This document shows, in pieces, positions 53,173-62,363 of a DNA stretch of 64,000 bases. The stretch's first letter is position 1, and each line of letters opens with the position of its first letter. The translations under genes were made by a program, and so were the position numbers. The stretch covers positions 54,110 through 118,109 of the forward strand of contig DATCTV010000035.1 of assembly GCA_036567785.1 (NCBI GenBank). Reading direction: 5' to 3'. Origin of the DNA: Desulfomonilia bacterium. GTDB lineage: Bacteria; Desulfobacterota; Desulfomonilia; UBA1062. Below the pieces are notes generated by a model. That model did not search any database. It had not been told where the DNA came from and worked only from the letters and a program-made list of their open reading frames with translations.

Positions 53173-54222
53173 CTAATACACCGGTTTCCAGTTCTCGGCC
53201 TTCATCAGTTCCGAGTCGTTTCCCAGCGCCGATTCACGGTCCGTAATAACCGCCTTTTGATCTTTTATCCCGTGCAGCTTCGCCCTGAACATCCTGGCAC
53301 CATAGAGATTGGCCGCACTCAGGTCCGCATGAGAAAAATCCGCATAGGTCAGGTCGGCATTGACGAAACGCGCCTGAACGCATTTCGCCTTCGTAAGGAT
53401 GCACTGCCGCATGTCAGCCCCTGACATATCCGCAAGACCCATATCAGCATCAATGAAAATCGACTGGTAAAGCTTCGCATCACGGAGAACCGTTTCATTA
53501 AGCATGGCCTCCACAAAAAGGGCGTTGTTCGCCCTGGCATCAGTCAGGTTAGCCTTTTTGAGATTTGCACCCTTGAAATTGCACTGCGTAAGGTTTGTAC
53601 CGCTCAGATCGCATCCCGACAGGTCCGCGCCCATAAACTGTGTAAAGGATAAATCCTGTCCCTTGAGGCTCATCCCGGAAAGGTTCGCTTCAATGAGAAT
53701 GGCCGTCTGAAAACTTGTGCCGGCAAGTCTGGCCGTTCTAAGGTCGGCCTTGAGAAGTACGGTGTGTTCAAGATTTGTTTCAGAGAAATCTGTGCCGGCC
53801 GTCTCAACTTCAACAAACGTTGTGCGTTCCAGTTTGGAGCTGCAGAATCTGGCATCCGTCAGCATGCTCTGTGCAATGGCCGCTTTCCTTAGGTCTGCAC
53901 CGGTAAAATCAGCGGACATGAAATCACACTGGCTTATCTGTGATGCCCTCATGTCCGCCCCTGCGAGGTTTGCCGATTTGAACGAGCACATATGCAGACT
54001 TACAAGGTTAAAAACCGTGCCGCCAAGGTCAGCCCTGTCAAATGCGCACCTAATAAGAATTGATTCCTTGAATGTCGCACCCTTTAGGTTCGTTTTGCTG
54101 AAATCCACGTCCTCAAATATCGCTCCCGAAAGCACCGCATCTCTCAAGTCAAGCCCGGCAAGGCTTTCCTTCGAAATCTGCTCGCCACGGCTGATCCTGC
54201 TGCACAAGGTTTCACGATCCAT
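53173..54222 (-). CDS. Pentapeptide repeat protein
   Basis: 349 residues made almost entirely of A(D/N)LxG-type pentapeptide repeats (for example GADLSGCDLSGTNL, NADLTYADFSHADL), forming a right-handed quadrilateral beta-helix from about residue 20 to 320. No catalytic region. The start at 54222 lies 2 nt after the upstream stop, so it is coupled to the DUF2169-pentapeptide gene. In T6SS modules these proteins are thought to act as adaptors or effector carriers; this is inference. Confidence 0.9.
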   Translation of the reverse strand: MDRETLCSRISRGEQISKESLAGLDLRDAVLSGAIFEDVDFSKTNLKGATFKESILIRCAFDRADLGGTVFNLVSLHMCSFKSANLAGADMRASQISQCDFMSADFTGADLRKAAIAQSMLTDARFCSSKLERTTFVEVETAGTDFSETNLEHTVLLKADLRTARLAGTSFQTAILIEANLSGMSLKGQDLSFTQFMGADLSGCDLSGTNLTQCNFKGANLKKANLTDARANNALFVEAMLNETVLRDAKLYQSIFIDADMGLADMSGADMRQCILTKAKCVQARFVNADLTYADFSHADLSAANLYGARMFRAKLHGIKDQKAVITDRESALGNDSELMKAENWKPVY

Positions 54223-54224
54223 GA

Positions 54225-56873
54225 TCAACCGTCCCCTTTGGGAATTATTTTGCGCGGGTAAACCCGCACTTTTGTGGTGAGGGCCTCACCAAGTTTGGTG
54301 TCGTGGTCGGCATACACCCTTGCAAAATCGGCCTGGTACAGGTTGGCCCCGGAGAGATTGGCACCCCTCAGGTCTGCCCTTTGAAAGGACGCATTCATTG
54401 CGTTTATCGATACCATGACCGCACCTCTCAAGTCGGCCTTTATGAATCGCGCATCTTTTGCGACAGCCCTGTAGAACCTTGCCTCTTTCAATCTGCACTC
54501 GCTGAAATCGGCCCCGTTCATCCGGGCGGCCGTGAAGTTGCAGCCGCTCAGATCGCTGCCCCTCAAATTGGCGCTGTCGAGGAGTACTCCTGAAAAGTCA
54601 GCCTTTTCAAAACCGCACTGCATAACGAATCTTACATTGGTCATGTCGGCGTTCATAAAATTGACCGCGTCCGCCTTTACCTCCAGAAAAACAGCCGAAG
54701 CAAGGGAAGCACCGCTGAAGTCCGCCTGGTTCAAATTAACCTTGAGGAAGTTGCATTTATCGAGTTTTGCATTCTTCAGGATCAGGCCTGTAAGTTCGGT
54801 CTCGAAAAAAGTCACCATCGACGCCTGAACCCGCGAAAAATCAGTATTCCCGAATTTCGCCCCGCTGAAGTCCGCTCCTTCAATCCTGGCCCCGGAAAAA
54901 CCGGCGCCGCTCAGGTCGGCCCCTGCCAGTATCGCTTCCGTCATGTCAGCCCCTGCCGCGTTTACACCAGCAAAAGCCGCTTTACCCATATTCGCATTGA
55001 TGAACACTGCATCTGCCAGATTCGCACCATTAAATACTGCATGGGCCAGAACCGCATTTCTGAAATTGCAGCCTGCAAGGTTTGCACCCGTGAAGTTTAC
55101 GCTTTCAAGAAAAGCACCTTCAAAATCAGCACCTGTAAGATTCAGGCCGCTCAGGTCCGCTCCTGTAAGGTCAACCTCCGACAGGGACCGCTTTTCAGAA
55201 TACGCCTTCATTACTGACTCACGGACGCCCCGGACCTTATCTTGATCCATGGCAGGCGCCGCATCCTGATTGTGTGCGTTTATCCTGTAAACCTCTTTTA
55301 TCTTTTTCTCGCCTTCATAAAGGCGGCCGCAGAATGTTTCATCGGCAAGGTATGCATCTATCTCGGCAGGCTCTATCCCCTGGGAGCGCAGCTTATCCGC
55401 AAGCGCCTTCAGGGCATCTATCTGGGCCTGAGCGTTGAAGCTGGGCGGGCCTTTCGGTTTGTGCGCCACTTCTTCACGGATCACGTTAAAATCCATGCCC
55501 ATCTTTTTAAAGAGCTCTTCGGTTCTGTTAAGGCTCCTGATCTTTCCTTCTTCGGCAAGCCTTTTCTGCTCGCGGGCCTCGGAGAAAAGCTTATCCATCA
55601 ATTCAGGAAGATGCTCCAGATCGGGCGGCGGCTCTTCGGGAGACGGGATTACAGGACCGTGTTCGTCGGGATCAAGGCCGTATCCTGCGACAACCGCACG
55701 CGCCCTTTCCCTCTCCAATGCCGCGCGTATGCCAAGATTCTTCCTGATAAGCCCCTCGCCTTCGAAAAGGGCCTTGTCATCGGCAACGGAAGCATCGATG
55801 CTTTCAAGCCCGTCAGGCAGCAGATCGGAGTCCCTGAGCGCGTAAAGGGGGCCCTTTTCCTTATCGAGTCTCAGCCTCATGACATCAAGGTAGTGCTCTT
55901 TCGGCTTCTGCTCGTCAGTCCTCTCCGCACCTATTACGATATGTGAAATCTCGGATGCGTCTTCATCGCTCACTTCGCACAGGCCCTGATAGATGAGTAT
56001 CGCCCTTTCCGCATGAGGGAAAAACCATACCGTTGTCAGTCTCTGCTGTATCTCGTCAAAGCTCTCAACACCATCTTTAAGCCTGTTTATGAAGCACCGT
56101 GCCGAGAATCCGGGAAGGTTTCCGGTGATGACGGGTTTTTCCGGGTGCATGTTGGTAATCTGAAATGATTCACCCGTCCTCAGGGGATGCTCAAGCCATT
56201 GATCGGGCTGGGCCGTATTGAAGATGGTCCAGTCCATGTCAGGGGCGAAGCCCGGGAAATCCTCCTTCAGCCATTTGTCGTCATGAGTCCCGGCCTTTGA
56301 AAAGCGCTGGGGCCAGGAGAAGTCCACAGGGCAGAAAGATGCCGGCTCGTGCTGCTTTTCAGGCGAGATCACTCTTTCTTTCGGATAAAGGACATTCGGT
56401 ATGAGCTGCACCTTCATGTCCTTTATGTTCACAGGTTTAAAGCCCTTTCCCAGCGGATTTTTTTCAAATCCTTCTCCGCCGTAGGCATGCTCCCAATCGA
56501 CCTTCATACTGGAAAAACCTACAGGTTCGCTTGGCGTGTCCCCGTTCCAGAAGCGCTCGCCGTAAACATAAAGCTCTTTTTCAACATTGCCCAGGCGAAC
56601 CTTGACCGAACAGCCTATGCTTTTTTCCTTTCCCGGGACGAATGCGTAGCCTGCCACCAGGAATTCCGGCTTCTCCTTGGGTATGCACGCGTCCAGCGCC
56701 GCGTCCTTGCCGAGTTCGGCGGCCGCAAATTTCCACATGCCCGCTTCCGAATAGAGTTCCGGCCTGTCCGAGAGTGGTATGTACATAAGGACACTGGCGG
56801 CAAAGTAGAATTTATGCCTGAATTCAAAGCACCTTGTAAGTATGCCCAGTTTCTGGGGTTTTATCGTTTTCAA
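54225..56873 (-). CDS. DUF2169 adaptor fused to pentapeptide repeats
   Basis: 882 residues. The N-terminal ~310 residues are DUF2169 (DWEHAYGGEGFEKNPLGKG, FSWPQRF, MDWTIFNTAQPDQW), a T6SS adaptor that helps load cargo on VgrG. A charged helical linker (about 330-540) leads to ~300 residues of pentapeptide repeats (NFTGANLAGCNFRNAVL, ADLRGANLSGANLYQADF). The start appears to be TTG at 56873, just after the DUF3592-like stop, with no strong ribosome site. It probably bridges VgrG and an effector; none is recognisable next to it. Confidence 0.88.
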   Translation of the reverse strand: MKTIKPQKLGILTRCFEFRHKFYFAASVLMYIPLSDRPELYSEAGMWKFAAAELGKDAALDACIPKEKPEFLVAGYAFVPGKEKSIGCSVKVRLGNVEKELYVYGERFWNGDTPSEPVGFSSMKVDWEHAYGGEGFEKNPLGKGFKPVNIKDMKVQLIPNVLYPKERVISPEKQHEPASFCPVDFSWPQRFSKAGTHDDKWLKEDFPGFAPDMDWTIFNTAQPDQWLEHPLRTGESFQITNMHPEKPVITGNLPGFSARCFINRLKDGVESFDEIQQRLTTVWFFPHAERAILIYQGLCEVSDEDASEISHIVIGAERTDEQKPKEHYLDVMRLRLDKEKGPLYALRDSDLLPDGLESIDASVADDKALFEGEGLIRKNLGIRAALERERARAVVAGYGLDPDEHGPVIPSPEEPPPDLEHLPELMDKLFSEAREQKRLAEEGKIRSLNRTEELFKKMGMDFNVIREEVAHKPKGPPSFNAQAQIDALKALADKLRSQGIEPAEIDAYLADETFCGRLYEGEKKIKEVYRINAHNQDAAPAMDQDKVRGVRESVMKAYSEKRSLSEVDLTGADLSGLNLTGADFEGAFLESVNFTGANLAGCNFRNAVLAHAVFNGANLADAVFINANMGKAAFAGVNAAGADMTEAILAGADLSGAGFSGARIEGADFSGAKFGNTDFSRVQASMVTFFETELTGLILKNAKLDKCNFLKVNLNQADFSGASLASAVFLEVKADAVNFMNADMTNVRFVMQCGFEKADFSGVLLDSANLRGSDLSGCNFTAARMNGADFSECRLKEARFYRAVAKDARFIKADLRGAVMVSINAMNASFQRADLRGANLSGANLYQADFARVYADHDTKLGEALTTKVRVYPRKIIPKGDG

Positions 56874-56876
56874 ACT

Positions 56877-57248
56877 CTATTGCCCTTTCTCGCCTGTATC
56901 AACAATTGCAACATTCTTATCATCCTTCGGGTCATACTTGACTTTTACGGTTGCCCCGGCTTTGTATTCCATCAGTTTGACAGGAGACACGGGCGAGGTT
57001 ATCTCGGCATCGTATTCATCGCCTTCCACAGCCTTGACAACAAGCCTGATTTTAACAACAGGGTTTGTATTATGCCGCCTTCCGGTATCAGCCACATCGA
57101 TAATCCTGGCTGTTGTCTCTACACCCGAACCGAGCACCTCACTTTTCTTGAAATGATTCCAGATGACAGGGCCCACAGTAACGGCCAGCACAACACCCAG
57201 GATAATTATAAAGACAAGGTTTTCTTCAAGTGTGGTCTTTCCAGCCAT
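56877..57248 (-). CDS. DUF3592-like membrane protein in VgrG operon
   Basis: 123 residues. One N-terminal membrane helix (about 11-30) and a small beta domain (TTARIIDVADTGRRHNTNPVVKIRL, YKAGATVKVKYDPKD) like DUF3592. It sits between vgrG and the DUF2169 gene with spacers of 13 and 3 bp. GGGAGG precedes the ATG. It could be an immunity or assembly factor for the module, but nothing in the sequence decides. Confidence 0.65.
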   Translation of the reverse strand: MAGKTTLEENLVFIIILGVVLAVTVGPVIWNHFKKSEVLGSGVETTARIIDVADTGRRHNTNPVVKIRLVVKAVEGDEYDAEITSPVSPVKLMEYKAGATVKVKYDPKDDKNVAIVDTGEKGQ

Positions 57249-57261
57249 TTCTTATCCTCCC

Positions 57262-59475
57262 TCAGTCGATAAGAGTAAGTGTATACATGTAAAGCCCAAT
57301 CGCGCCCGATTTGAGCTTGGTGGAAGCCTGCTTGAACGTTAGCGGTTCGTTGGCCGATTTGACCCCGCACCTTTCCAGGGCAATCCCTGTCACGTCGATT
57401 TTGGTGGCCTGCATGGCCGTGGACAGGCCTGCAATGGTTGTCTGCATGGAGAGTATCGCGGTCTGGACCGCGAAAAGGTCTTCATCCTTGCCGCCTATCT
57501 TGGTGAACCAGGAATCCACTGTCGTGTTACCGCCCGGGGCTACCACAGTATACCCAGCCGGGGCGTTGATGGTAATTCCAGCGGGCGAGTTTATGGTCAT
57601 GCCCCCGCCGATATTCTGGGTAACCGCCCCGCCGATTGCTTCAGTTATCGCACCTGAAATTGTCCTTGTTTCGTCTCCGACCACGGTTTCGGTGATTCCC
57701 CCGTTTATCGTACGTGTTTCTCCGCCGTCCACGGTCTCGGTTATTCCGCCGGTAACGGTCCTGGTCTCGCCTCCGGTTATCTTCTGGTTCATGCCGCCGT
57801 TGATTGTTTCTTTTACCCCCGAATCGACCTGTCTTGTTTCGCCGCTGTCGATGTTTTCGGTAAAGCTTCCCTTTACATGCGTCTTGCGGTTGCCGCCGAC
57901 TTCAAGTGTCTTGTCGGCTTCTACCGTAGTGTCCATATTTTTCTCGGCATGTACCTGAATCTGCTCCGAGCCTTTCTTGTCCTCGAAGCGTATCTCGTTA
58001 TAGTTCGCATCCGACCCGCCCTTGCTGCTGCGCGTCTTGATGCCTGACTGTGTTGCGTTCGCGGGAAGCGCATATGGGGGCGTCTGATGACCGTTATAGA
58101 CGCTGCCGGTAATTATGGGCCTGTCGGGATCACCTTCAAGGAAATCGACTATTACCTCCTGACCTATCCTGGGAATCCATATCGCACCCCAGCCCTGGCC
58201 CGCCCATACCTGACCGACTCGTATCCAGCAGGAACTCTTATCATCCTTTTTTCCTTCCCTGTCCCAATGGAACTGAACCTTCACCCTGCCATGCTCGTCG
58301 GTATATATCTCTTCTCCTCGTGGACCTGTGACAATGGCTGTCTGAGCACCGTAAACCCTGGGCTTTGGGGTCTTTCTTTGAGGCCTGTACGTACCCTCAT
58401 GCGGTATGCAGGAAAAGAAGTTTTCATATTTTGCATCGATCTTTTCGCCTCCTGCGCCGACATCTTCCTTCGCCTCGTGCCTTATGGCTGTAATTACGTA
58501 TTCCTTTTTGTTCATGTCTTCCCGGTAATGGTCATGAAGCTCGAAACGGTATCCTGAAGCGAATGCCCGGCATCTGCTGCTGCCCGAAATTATCGTAATC
58601 ATCGCCTCCTCTTCCTGCATGCGGATATTCGCGATAGTGTCTCCGTCCTTCCTGGTTTCATAATAACCCGGGTATTCGTAAATCTCCCTGCCGGAAGGGC
58701 CTATGGGCAATTTGGTATCATTCTCAATCTTCAGGTCGGTGGACGGCATCTTGAAATTGAAATCAGCCGTTGAATACTTGTCGGGTCTGATATCGACAGT
58801 CCTTTCAAGCCCCATGATATAGTCTCTTTCAAGAAGGCTGCTTGAACCTATCTGGCATTGCGCCCTTTCCTGTCCCGGGCACGGCTTATGGGCTGCCGCG
58901 GAATCGGCAATGACCATGGTGTGCTTCCCGTTCTCATGTTCAAAGAAATAAAAGATGCCCTCGTGCTCCATCAGTCTGGATATGAAGTTAAGGTCGGTTT
59001 CATTGTACTGGACGCAATACTCGCGCTTCACATAAGATTCCTTCTCGTCAATCCTGTAGTTCTTAATCTCTTTTTCCGTCAGAATCTTTTCTATGATCTC
59101 GAGAGGCAACATGTTCTGGAATATCCTGGAATCAGTCGTGCGGGATAATATCCAGAAAGAAGGGACCATAATCGCCTTATATTGCGCAAGCTGAAGATGT
59201 TTGTCGGTTCCGCCTGCTCCGCGGGTCTGCCTGAAGCTGGATATCATGCCGTTGAAATAGCGTTTGTTGCCGTCATGCAGCATCATTGAAACGGTTACGC
59301 TCTTGCCTATGATGTCTTCGAATCTGATGTCGTTTTTTTCCGATACCATCTCAAGTTCATATCTGAACAGGCTTGATATCCCTTCGGTACCCGAAAATCC
59401 GGTAAGGATAAGAACATCCTTTCCCAGAGGCGTTTCAATATCCATTATCCTTTTATCCTGCGTGAATGTTGCCAT
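57262..59475 (-). CDS. vgrG: T6SS spike protein VgrG (TssI)
   Basis: 737 residues with the complete VgrG layout. An N-terminal gp27-like part (about 1-370: FRYELEMVSE, YCVQYNETDLNFISRLMEHEGIFYFFEHE) leads to the gp5 OB fold (VTGPRGEEIYTDEHGRVKVQFHWDREG, CWIRVGQVWAGQGWGA, WIPRIGQEVIVDFLEGDPDRPIITG). From about 540 to 640 there are about eleven octapeptide units (TRTVTGGI, TETVDGGE, TRTINGGI) forming the needle helix. The short C-terminal tail has no known toxin domain. GAGGTG precedes the ATG. It is the first gene of the module. Confidence 0.95.
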   Translation of the reverse strand: MATFTQDKRIMDIETPLGKDVLILTGFSGTEGISSLFRYELEMVSEKNDIRFEDIIGKSVTVSMMLHDGNKRYFNGMISSFRQTRGAGGTDKHLQLAQYKAIMVPSFWILSRTTDSRIFQNMLPLEIIEKILTEKEIKNYRIDEKESYVKREYCVQYNETDLNFISRLMEHEGIFYFFEHENGKHTMVIADSAAAHKPCPGQERAQCQIGSSSLLERDYIMGLERTVDIRPDKYSTADFNFKMPSTDLKIENDTKLPIGPSGREIYEYPGYYETRKDGDTIANIRMQEEEAMITIISGSSRCRAFASGYRFELHDHYREDMNKKEYVITAIRHEAKEDVGAGGEKIDAKYENFFSCIPHEGTYRPQRKTPKPRVYGAQTAIVTGPRGEEIYTDEHGRVKVQFHWDREGKKDDKSSCWIRVGQVWAGQGWGAIWIPRIGQEVIVDFLEGDPDRPIITGSVYNGHQTPPYALPANATQSGIKTRSSKGGSDANYNEIRFEDKKGSEQIQVHAEKNMDTTVEADKTLEVGGNRKTHVKGSFTENIDSGETRQVDSGVKETINGGMNQKITGGETRTVTGGITETVDGGETRTINGGITETVVGDETRTISGAITEAIGGAVTQNIGGGMTINSPAGITINAPAGYTVVAPGGNTTVDSWFTKIGGKDEDLFAVQTAILSMQTTIAGLSTAMQATKIDVTGIALERCGVKSANEPLTFKQASTKLKSGAIGLYMYTLTLID

Positions 59476-59500
59476 GGCATCACCTCGCTATTAACCCAAG

Positions 59501-59626
59501 TAGTCAGAAGACAGGAGACGGCAGCCGGCTGAAACTGAGAAACAATTCCTGTCCGCTGCATTCGTGTTGAAAACAATATCAACAATATAAGGTTTTCAAA
59601 TGTCTCTGTCTACAGGCTACTGACTA
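59501..59626. repeat. Imperfect inverted repeat between vgrG and the methyltransferase gene
   Basis: Left arm TAGTCAG-AAGACAGGAGAC (59501-59519), right arm GTCTCTGTCT (59602-59611) then CTGACTA (59620-59626). The arms pair with an 8-nt insertion. It spans the whole divergent spacer and may be an operator, a small mobile repeat or a low-complexity filler. Confidence 0.45.
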
Positions 59627-59654
59627 GTTGACCGTTTTCTGTTATCAAGCATGG

Positions 59655-61133
59655 ATGAAGAATTTTCCAAGACTTAACGACAGAGATTATCCACGGCTCA
59701 AAAAACTGTTAAAAGAAGCGGCCTTTGTCGAGGAAAGTATTCTGAGCAGGATAGGCGTGCCCGATTTTCCCTCTCTTAAGGGTACAGATATGCCTGTCCT
59801 GCTGAAAAATACCGATTCCGGCTCGGCCCTTGACACACTGATCAGACTGTTTCTCATTGATGCGCCGTGTACTGAAGATACAGTCAGAAATACATTCGGG
59901 GCCATTGATATTGAAGTCCTGTGTGACGCCGGCATCCTGAGCATGACAGATGGAGGAATGATCGAGGCCGGCATTAAGATTATCCCTCACAGGGGCCTGC
60001 ACATAGCTTTTGACCGGCCGGGCATACTCCTGACCGGGCTCAGGGAAAATTATGTCATGGGAATAGGATCAAGTACGCTCACCCTTGCTAACATAACAGT
60101 AAGAAAACACTCAAGAAGAACTCTCGACCTGGGCTGCGGCTGCGGCTATCATGCGCTCCTGGCCGCATCGCACAGCGGGAAGGTTTACGCATCCGACATA
60201 AATCCGAGGGCTCTTGATTTTACACGCTTCAATGCCGCCCTGAACGGTTTTGAGAACATCATCTGTGTTGAAGGTAGCCTGTTCGAGCCTTTCGCCGGAC
60301 AGGTTTTCGACCTGATAATCAGCAACCCCCCATTTGTCATATCGCCTGAGAAGAGATATATCTACAGGGATGGAGGAATGGCTGGCGATGAATTTTGCCG
60401 GCAGATAGTAAAGCTTGCCGGGAATCATCTGAACGAAGGCGGATTTCTGCAGATGCTCTGCAACTGGGCCGAATACGAAGACACGGACTGGCGTGAGACG
60501 CTTTCAGGCTGGTTTGCAAATTCAGGCTGCGACGCATGGGTCATAAGGAGCGAGACAAGAAGTATCGGAACATACGCATCTACATGGATAAAGCATACCG
60601 AAAAAGAGGACAGCCTCGATTTTACCGGACGATTTGAAGAATGGCTCCAATACTACAAAAGCCTGGGAATCGGTTCAGTAGGAGCAGGCATTGTAAACAT
60701 GAGGAAATCGTCCAAAGAAAAGAACTGGTTCAGGCCGGACGAGGCCCCTGAAAAGATGCTGGGGCCCTGCGGCAAAAATATCGAACAGGGATTCAAGGCA
60801 TTTGATTACCTTTTCACGGCGGACGACGAAACGCTCCTTAAGACGAAATTCAAACTTTCGGATGACGCAAGGCTTGAAAGGGTCAGCGCTCCATCCCCCG
60901 AAGGCTGGGCGGATGAATCGATCAAACTGACACTCGTCAAAGGCCTTGTGTATTCCGGCGGGATCGACCCGGTCATGTCGAACATGCTCATTAAATGCGA
61001 CGGCGAAAAACCCCTCGGAGAACTGCTTGCCGATATCTCTTCATCCGTCAACATCCCTGTTGCAAACCTTCAGCAGGGGTTCTGCAATATGATAAGGGAG
61101 ATGGTGGCAAAAGGCTTTTTATACAGGGCGTAA
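59655..61133 (+). CDS. Class I methyltransferase with NPPF motif (protein N-methylase-like)
   Basis: About 492 residues. The middle is a small-domain methyltransferase: TLDLGCGCGYHALLAA (motif I), VYASDINPRAL and LIISNPPFVIS, the NPPF tetrad of HemK/RsmC-type N-methylases. The N-terminal ~120 residues and the C-terminal ~200 (ending in a winged-helix-like segment) flank it. The start is uncertain: ATG at 59655, or TTG at 59628 with nine more codons. Neither has a strong ribosome site. It diverges from vgrG; whether it modifies a spike or effector protein is unknown. Confidence 0.82.
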   Translation: MKNFPRLNDRDYPRLKKLLKEAAFVEESILSRIGVPDFPSLKGTDMPVLLKNTDSGSALDTLIRLFLIDAPCTEDTVRNTFGAIDIEVLCDAGILSMTDGGMIEAGIKIIPHRGLHIAFDRPGILLTGLRENYVMGIGSSTLTLANITVRKHSRRTLDLGCGCGYHALLAASHSGKVYASDINPRALDFTRFNAALNGFENIICVEGSLFEPFAGQVFDLIISNPPFVISPEKRYIYRDGGMAGDEFCRQIVKLAGNHLNEGGFLQMLCNWAEYEDTDWRETLSGWFANSGCDAWVIRSETRSIGTYASTWIKHTEKEDSLDFTGRFEEWLQYYKSLGIGSVGAGIVNMRKSSKEKNWFRPDEAPEKMLGPCGKNIEQGFKAFDYLFTADDETLLKTKFKLSDDARLERVSAPSPEGWADESIKLTLVKGLVYSGGIDPVMSNMLIKCDGEKPLGELLADISSSVNIPVANLQQGFCNMIREMVAKGFLYRA

Positions 61134-61220
61134 TAACTTTGCATCTCTTTGTCGTTTCCTTGTCTCGTCATTGCGGCACACGCTAGAAGTATGCCTCATT
61201 CCTCGGCTGCGTCACTCCTC
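61123..61220. repeat. Direct repeat copy 2, right of the VgrG module
   Basis: Closely similar to 52267-52361 over about 95 bp, in the same orientation. Its first bases overlap the last codons of the methyltransferase gene. Its hairpin is weakened (CGGCACACGCT in place of CGGCATACGCT). Confidence 0.85.
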
Positions 61221-61249
61221 GATCTGGTCCCATAGGGGACGGTCCCATA

Positions 61250-61450
61250 GGGGACGCTGATGAAATTATGACTATAGACTTGAAATGGTTTTAAATTATC
61301 GTTAGAAAGATATCATGCAGAGACAATCAAGGATAGACGGCCCCGGGGCCATTCATCATATAGTAGTCAGAGGAATTGAGAGACGCAGGATTTTTTGACG
61401 ACGATGAGGATCGGGTGCATAACTGTAGTCATATTATCATCAGTGTCCCC
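61250..61450 (+). mobile_element. MITE-like element copy 1 with Y1 transposase 5' end
   Basis: 201 bp bounded by GGGGACGCTGATGA and its inverted copy (one mismatch in this copy). The complementarity runs about 25 bp inward. It contains the first ~33 codons of an IS200/REP-type (Y1) transposase (QSRIDGPGAIHHIVVRGIER), here with an extra T that shifts the frame. A 15-bp direct duplication (GGTCCCATAGGGGAC) sits at the left edge. Confidence 0.85.
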
Positions 61451-61628
61451 AAGAGCACGCGCTAATAACTCTATAACTTACTTCAGTCACTCCTGCTCCG
61501 CGGATATGCCTGAATCTGTAACAAAGAAAACGGGAGGGTCATGTCTCGATCTCATATATTTCCAAGGTGATTGTTCAGATATGACGCATCACGGTCGATT
61601 TGCGAAACCGATGGCCTATATTCCCGTC
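61451..61628. other. Intergenic spacer, nothing recognised
   Basis: 178 bp between the first MITE-like copy and the end of the small membrane protein gene. No gene, repeat or terminator is supported. Confidence 0.4.
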
Positions 61629-62009
61629 CTATGTACGTGCCTTCTTGGCGATTTTCCAATGAACCAATAGTGCTATGCCGCCTGCCAATATGAACATCAA
61701 TGTTTTGACAAGACTCTGGAAGCCTTCTCTTTTCTCTCCCTTTAGTGCGATTGCCAGAGCCTCTTTACGTTTCTTTGAAAGCTCTTCTTCTGGTGGTCTT
61801 ACAGGTAAAACTTTCGATTCATTGTTGCACTTTCTACTTTCCCAGAAGCTATCATTACTCTGAAGAGTGTTGTACACGTATGATCCTATTGTCAATTCTG
61901 GATTTATGATTTCAATTATATTGTATCCAGCGATACCTACGGATATAACCAAGCAAACAACCGACGTAAAGCAAACGGCAAGAGCATAAATTTCCAGTTT
62001 CGATTTCAT
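61629..62009 (-). CDS. Small two-helix membrane protein, unknown
   Basis: 126 residues: an N-terminal membrane helix (about 8-30), a soluble loop with ESRKCNNES and RPPEEELSKKRKEAL, and a second helix near the C-terminus followed by a basic tail. No family recognised. AAAGGAG gives a strong ribosome site. It is isolated among repeats and probably part of the accessory zone. Confidence 0.55.
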   Translation of the reverse strand: MKSKLEIYALAVCFTSVVCLVISVGIAGYNIIEIINPELTIGSYVYNTLQSNDSFWESRKCNNESKVLPVRPPEEELSKKRKEALAIALKGEKREGFQSLVKTLMFILAGGIALLVHWKIAKKART

Positions 62010-62363
62010 AGACCCTTCTCCTTTTTATTCATAAAATATGATACTGCATGCTGCAGATACTAATGAACGACTGATTATATTGTATCACGAGGAATATTGG
62101 CAATCAAGTTCAGGTGGACAGAACAAAAGATGCCAAGCTTTGCAACAGGACATAATAATCAATTTGTAAAGAATCAGGGCCTGATGCTTAAAGGTTCTTA
62201 ATCCTGCAAGGTCAAACCTTTTCAAATCTCACTGGTCAAACCAGTGGTTTACCTGTCTTTGAGTTAATCGCGCTTGTGTTTAGTTTATGTTTTGTGTCTC
62301 ATGAACCTACATTTGCTGGGCAAGGAGCGAGACAAATTGCAGGTTCGTCACACAGTAATCATA
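62010..62363. other. Intergenic region with stacked palindromes
   Basis: No gene. Two short hairpins share the core GGTCAAACC: AAGGT-CAA-ACCTT (62208-62220) and CACTGGT-CAA-ACCAGTG (62230-62246). A larger imperfect palindrome spans 62293-62354 with arms GAACCT-a-CATTTG and CAAATTG-c-AGGTTC. They may be recombination sites or remnants of another small element. Confidence 0.55.

Noticed and set aside
54303..55946. Several plus-strand frames opposite the DUF2169-pentapeptide gene
   Set aside because: They are reverse-strand images of repeat codons, low complexity and without start signals.
61395..61670. 91-codon plus-strand frame over MITE-like copy 1
   Set aside because: It joins element sequence to unrelated spacer and to the antisense of the membrane protein gene; no family or ribosome site.
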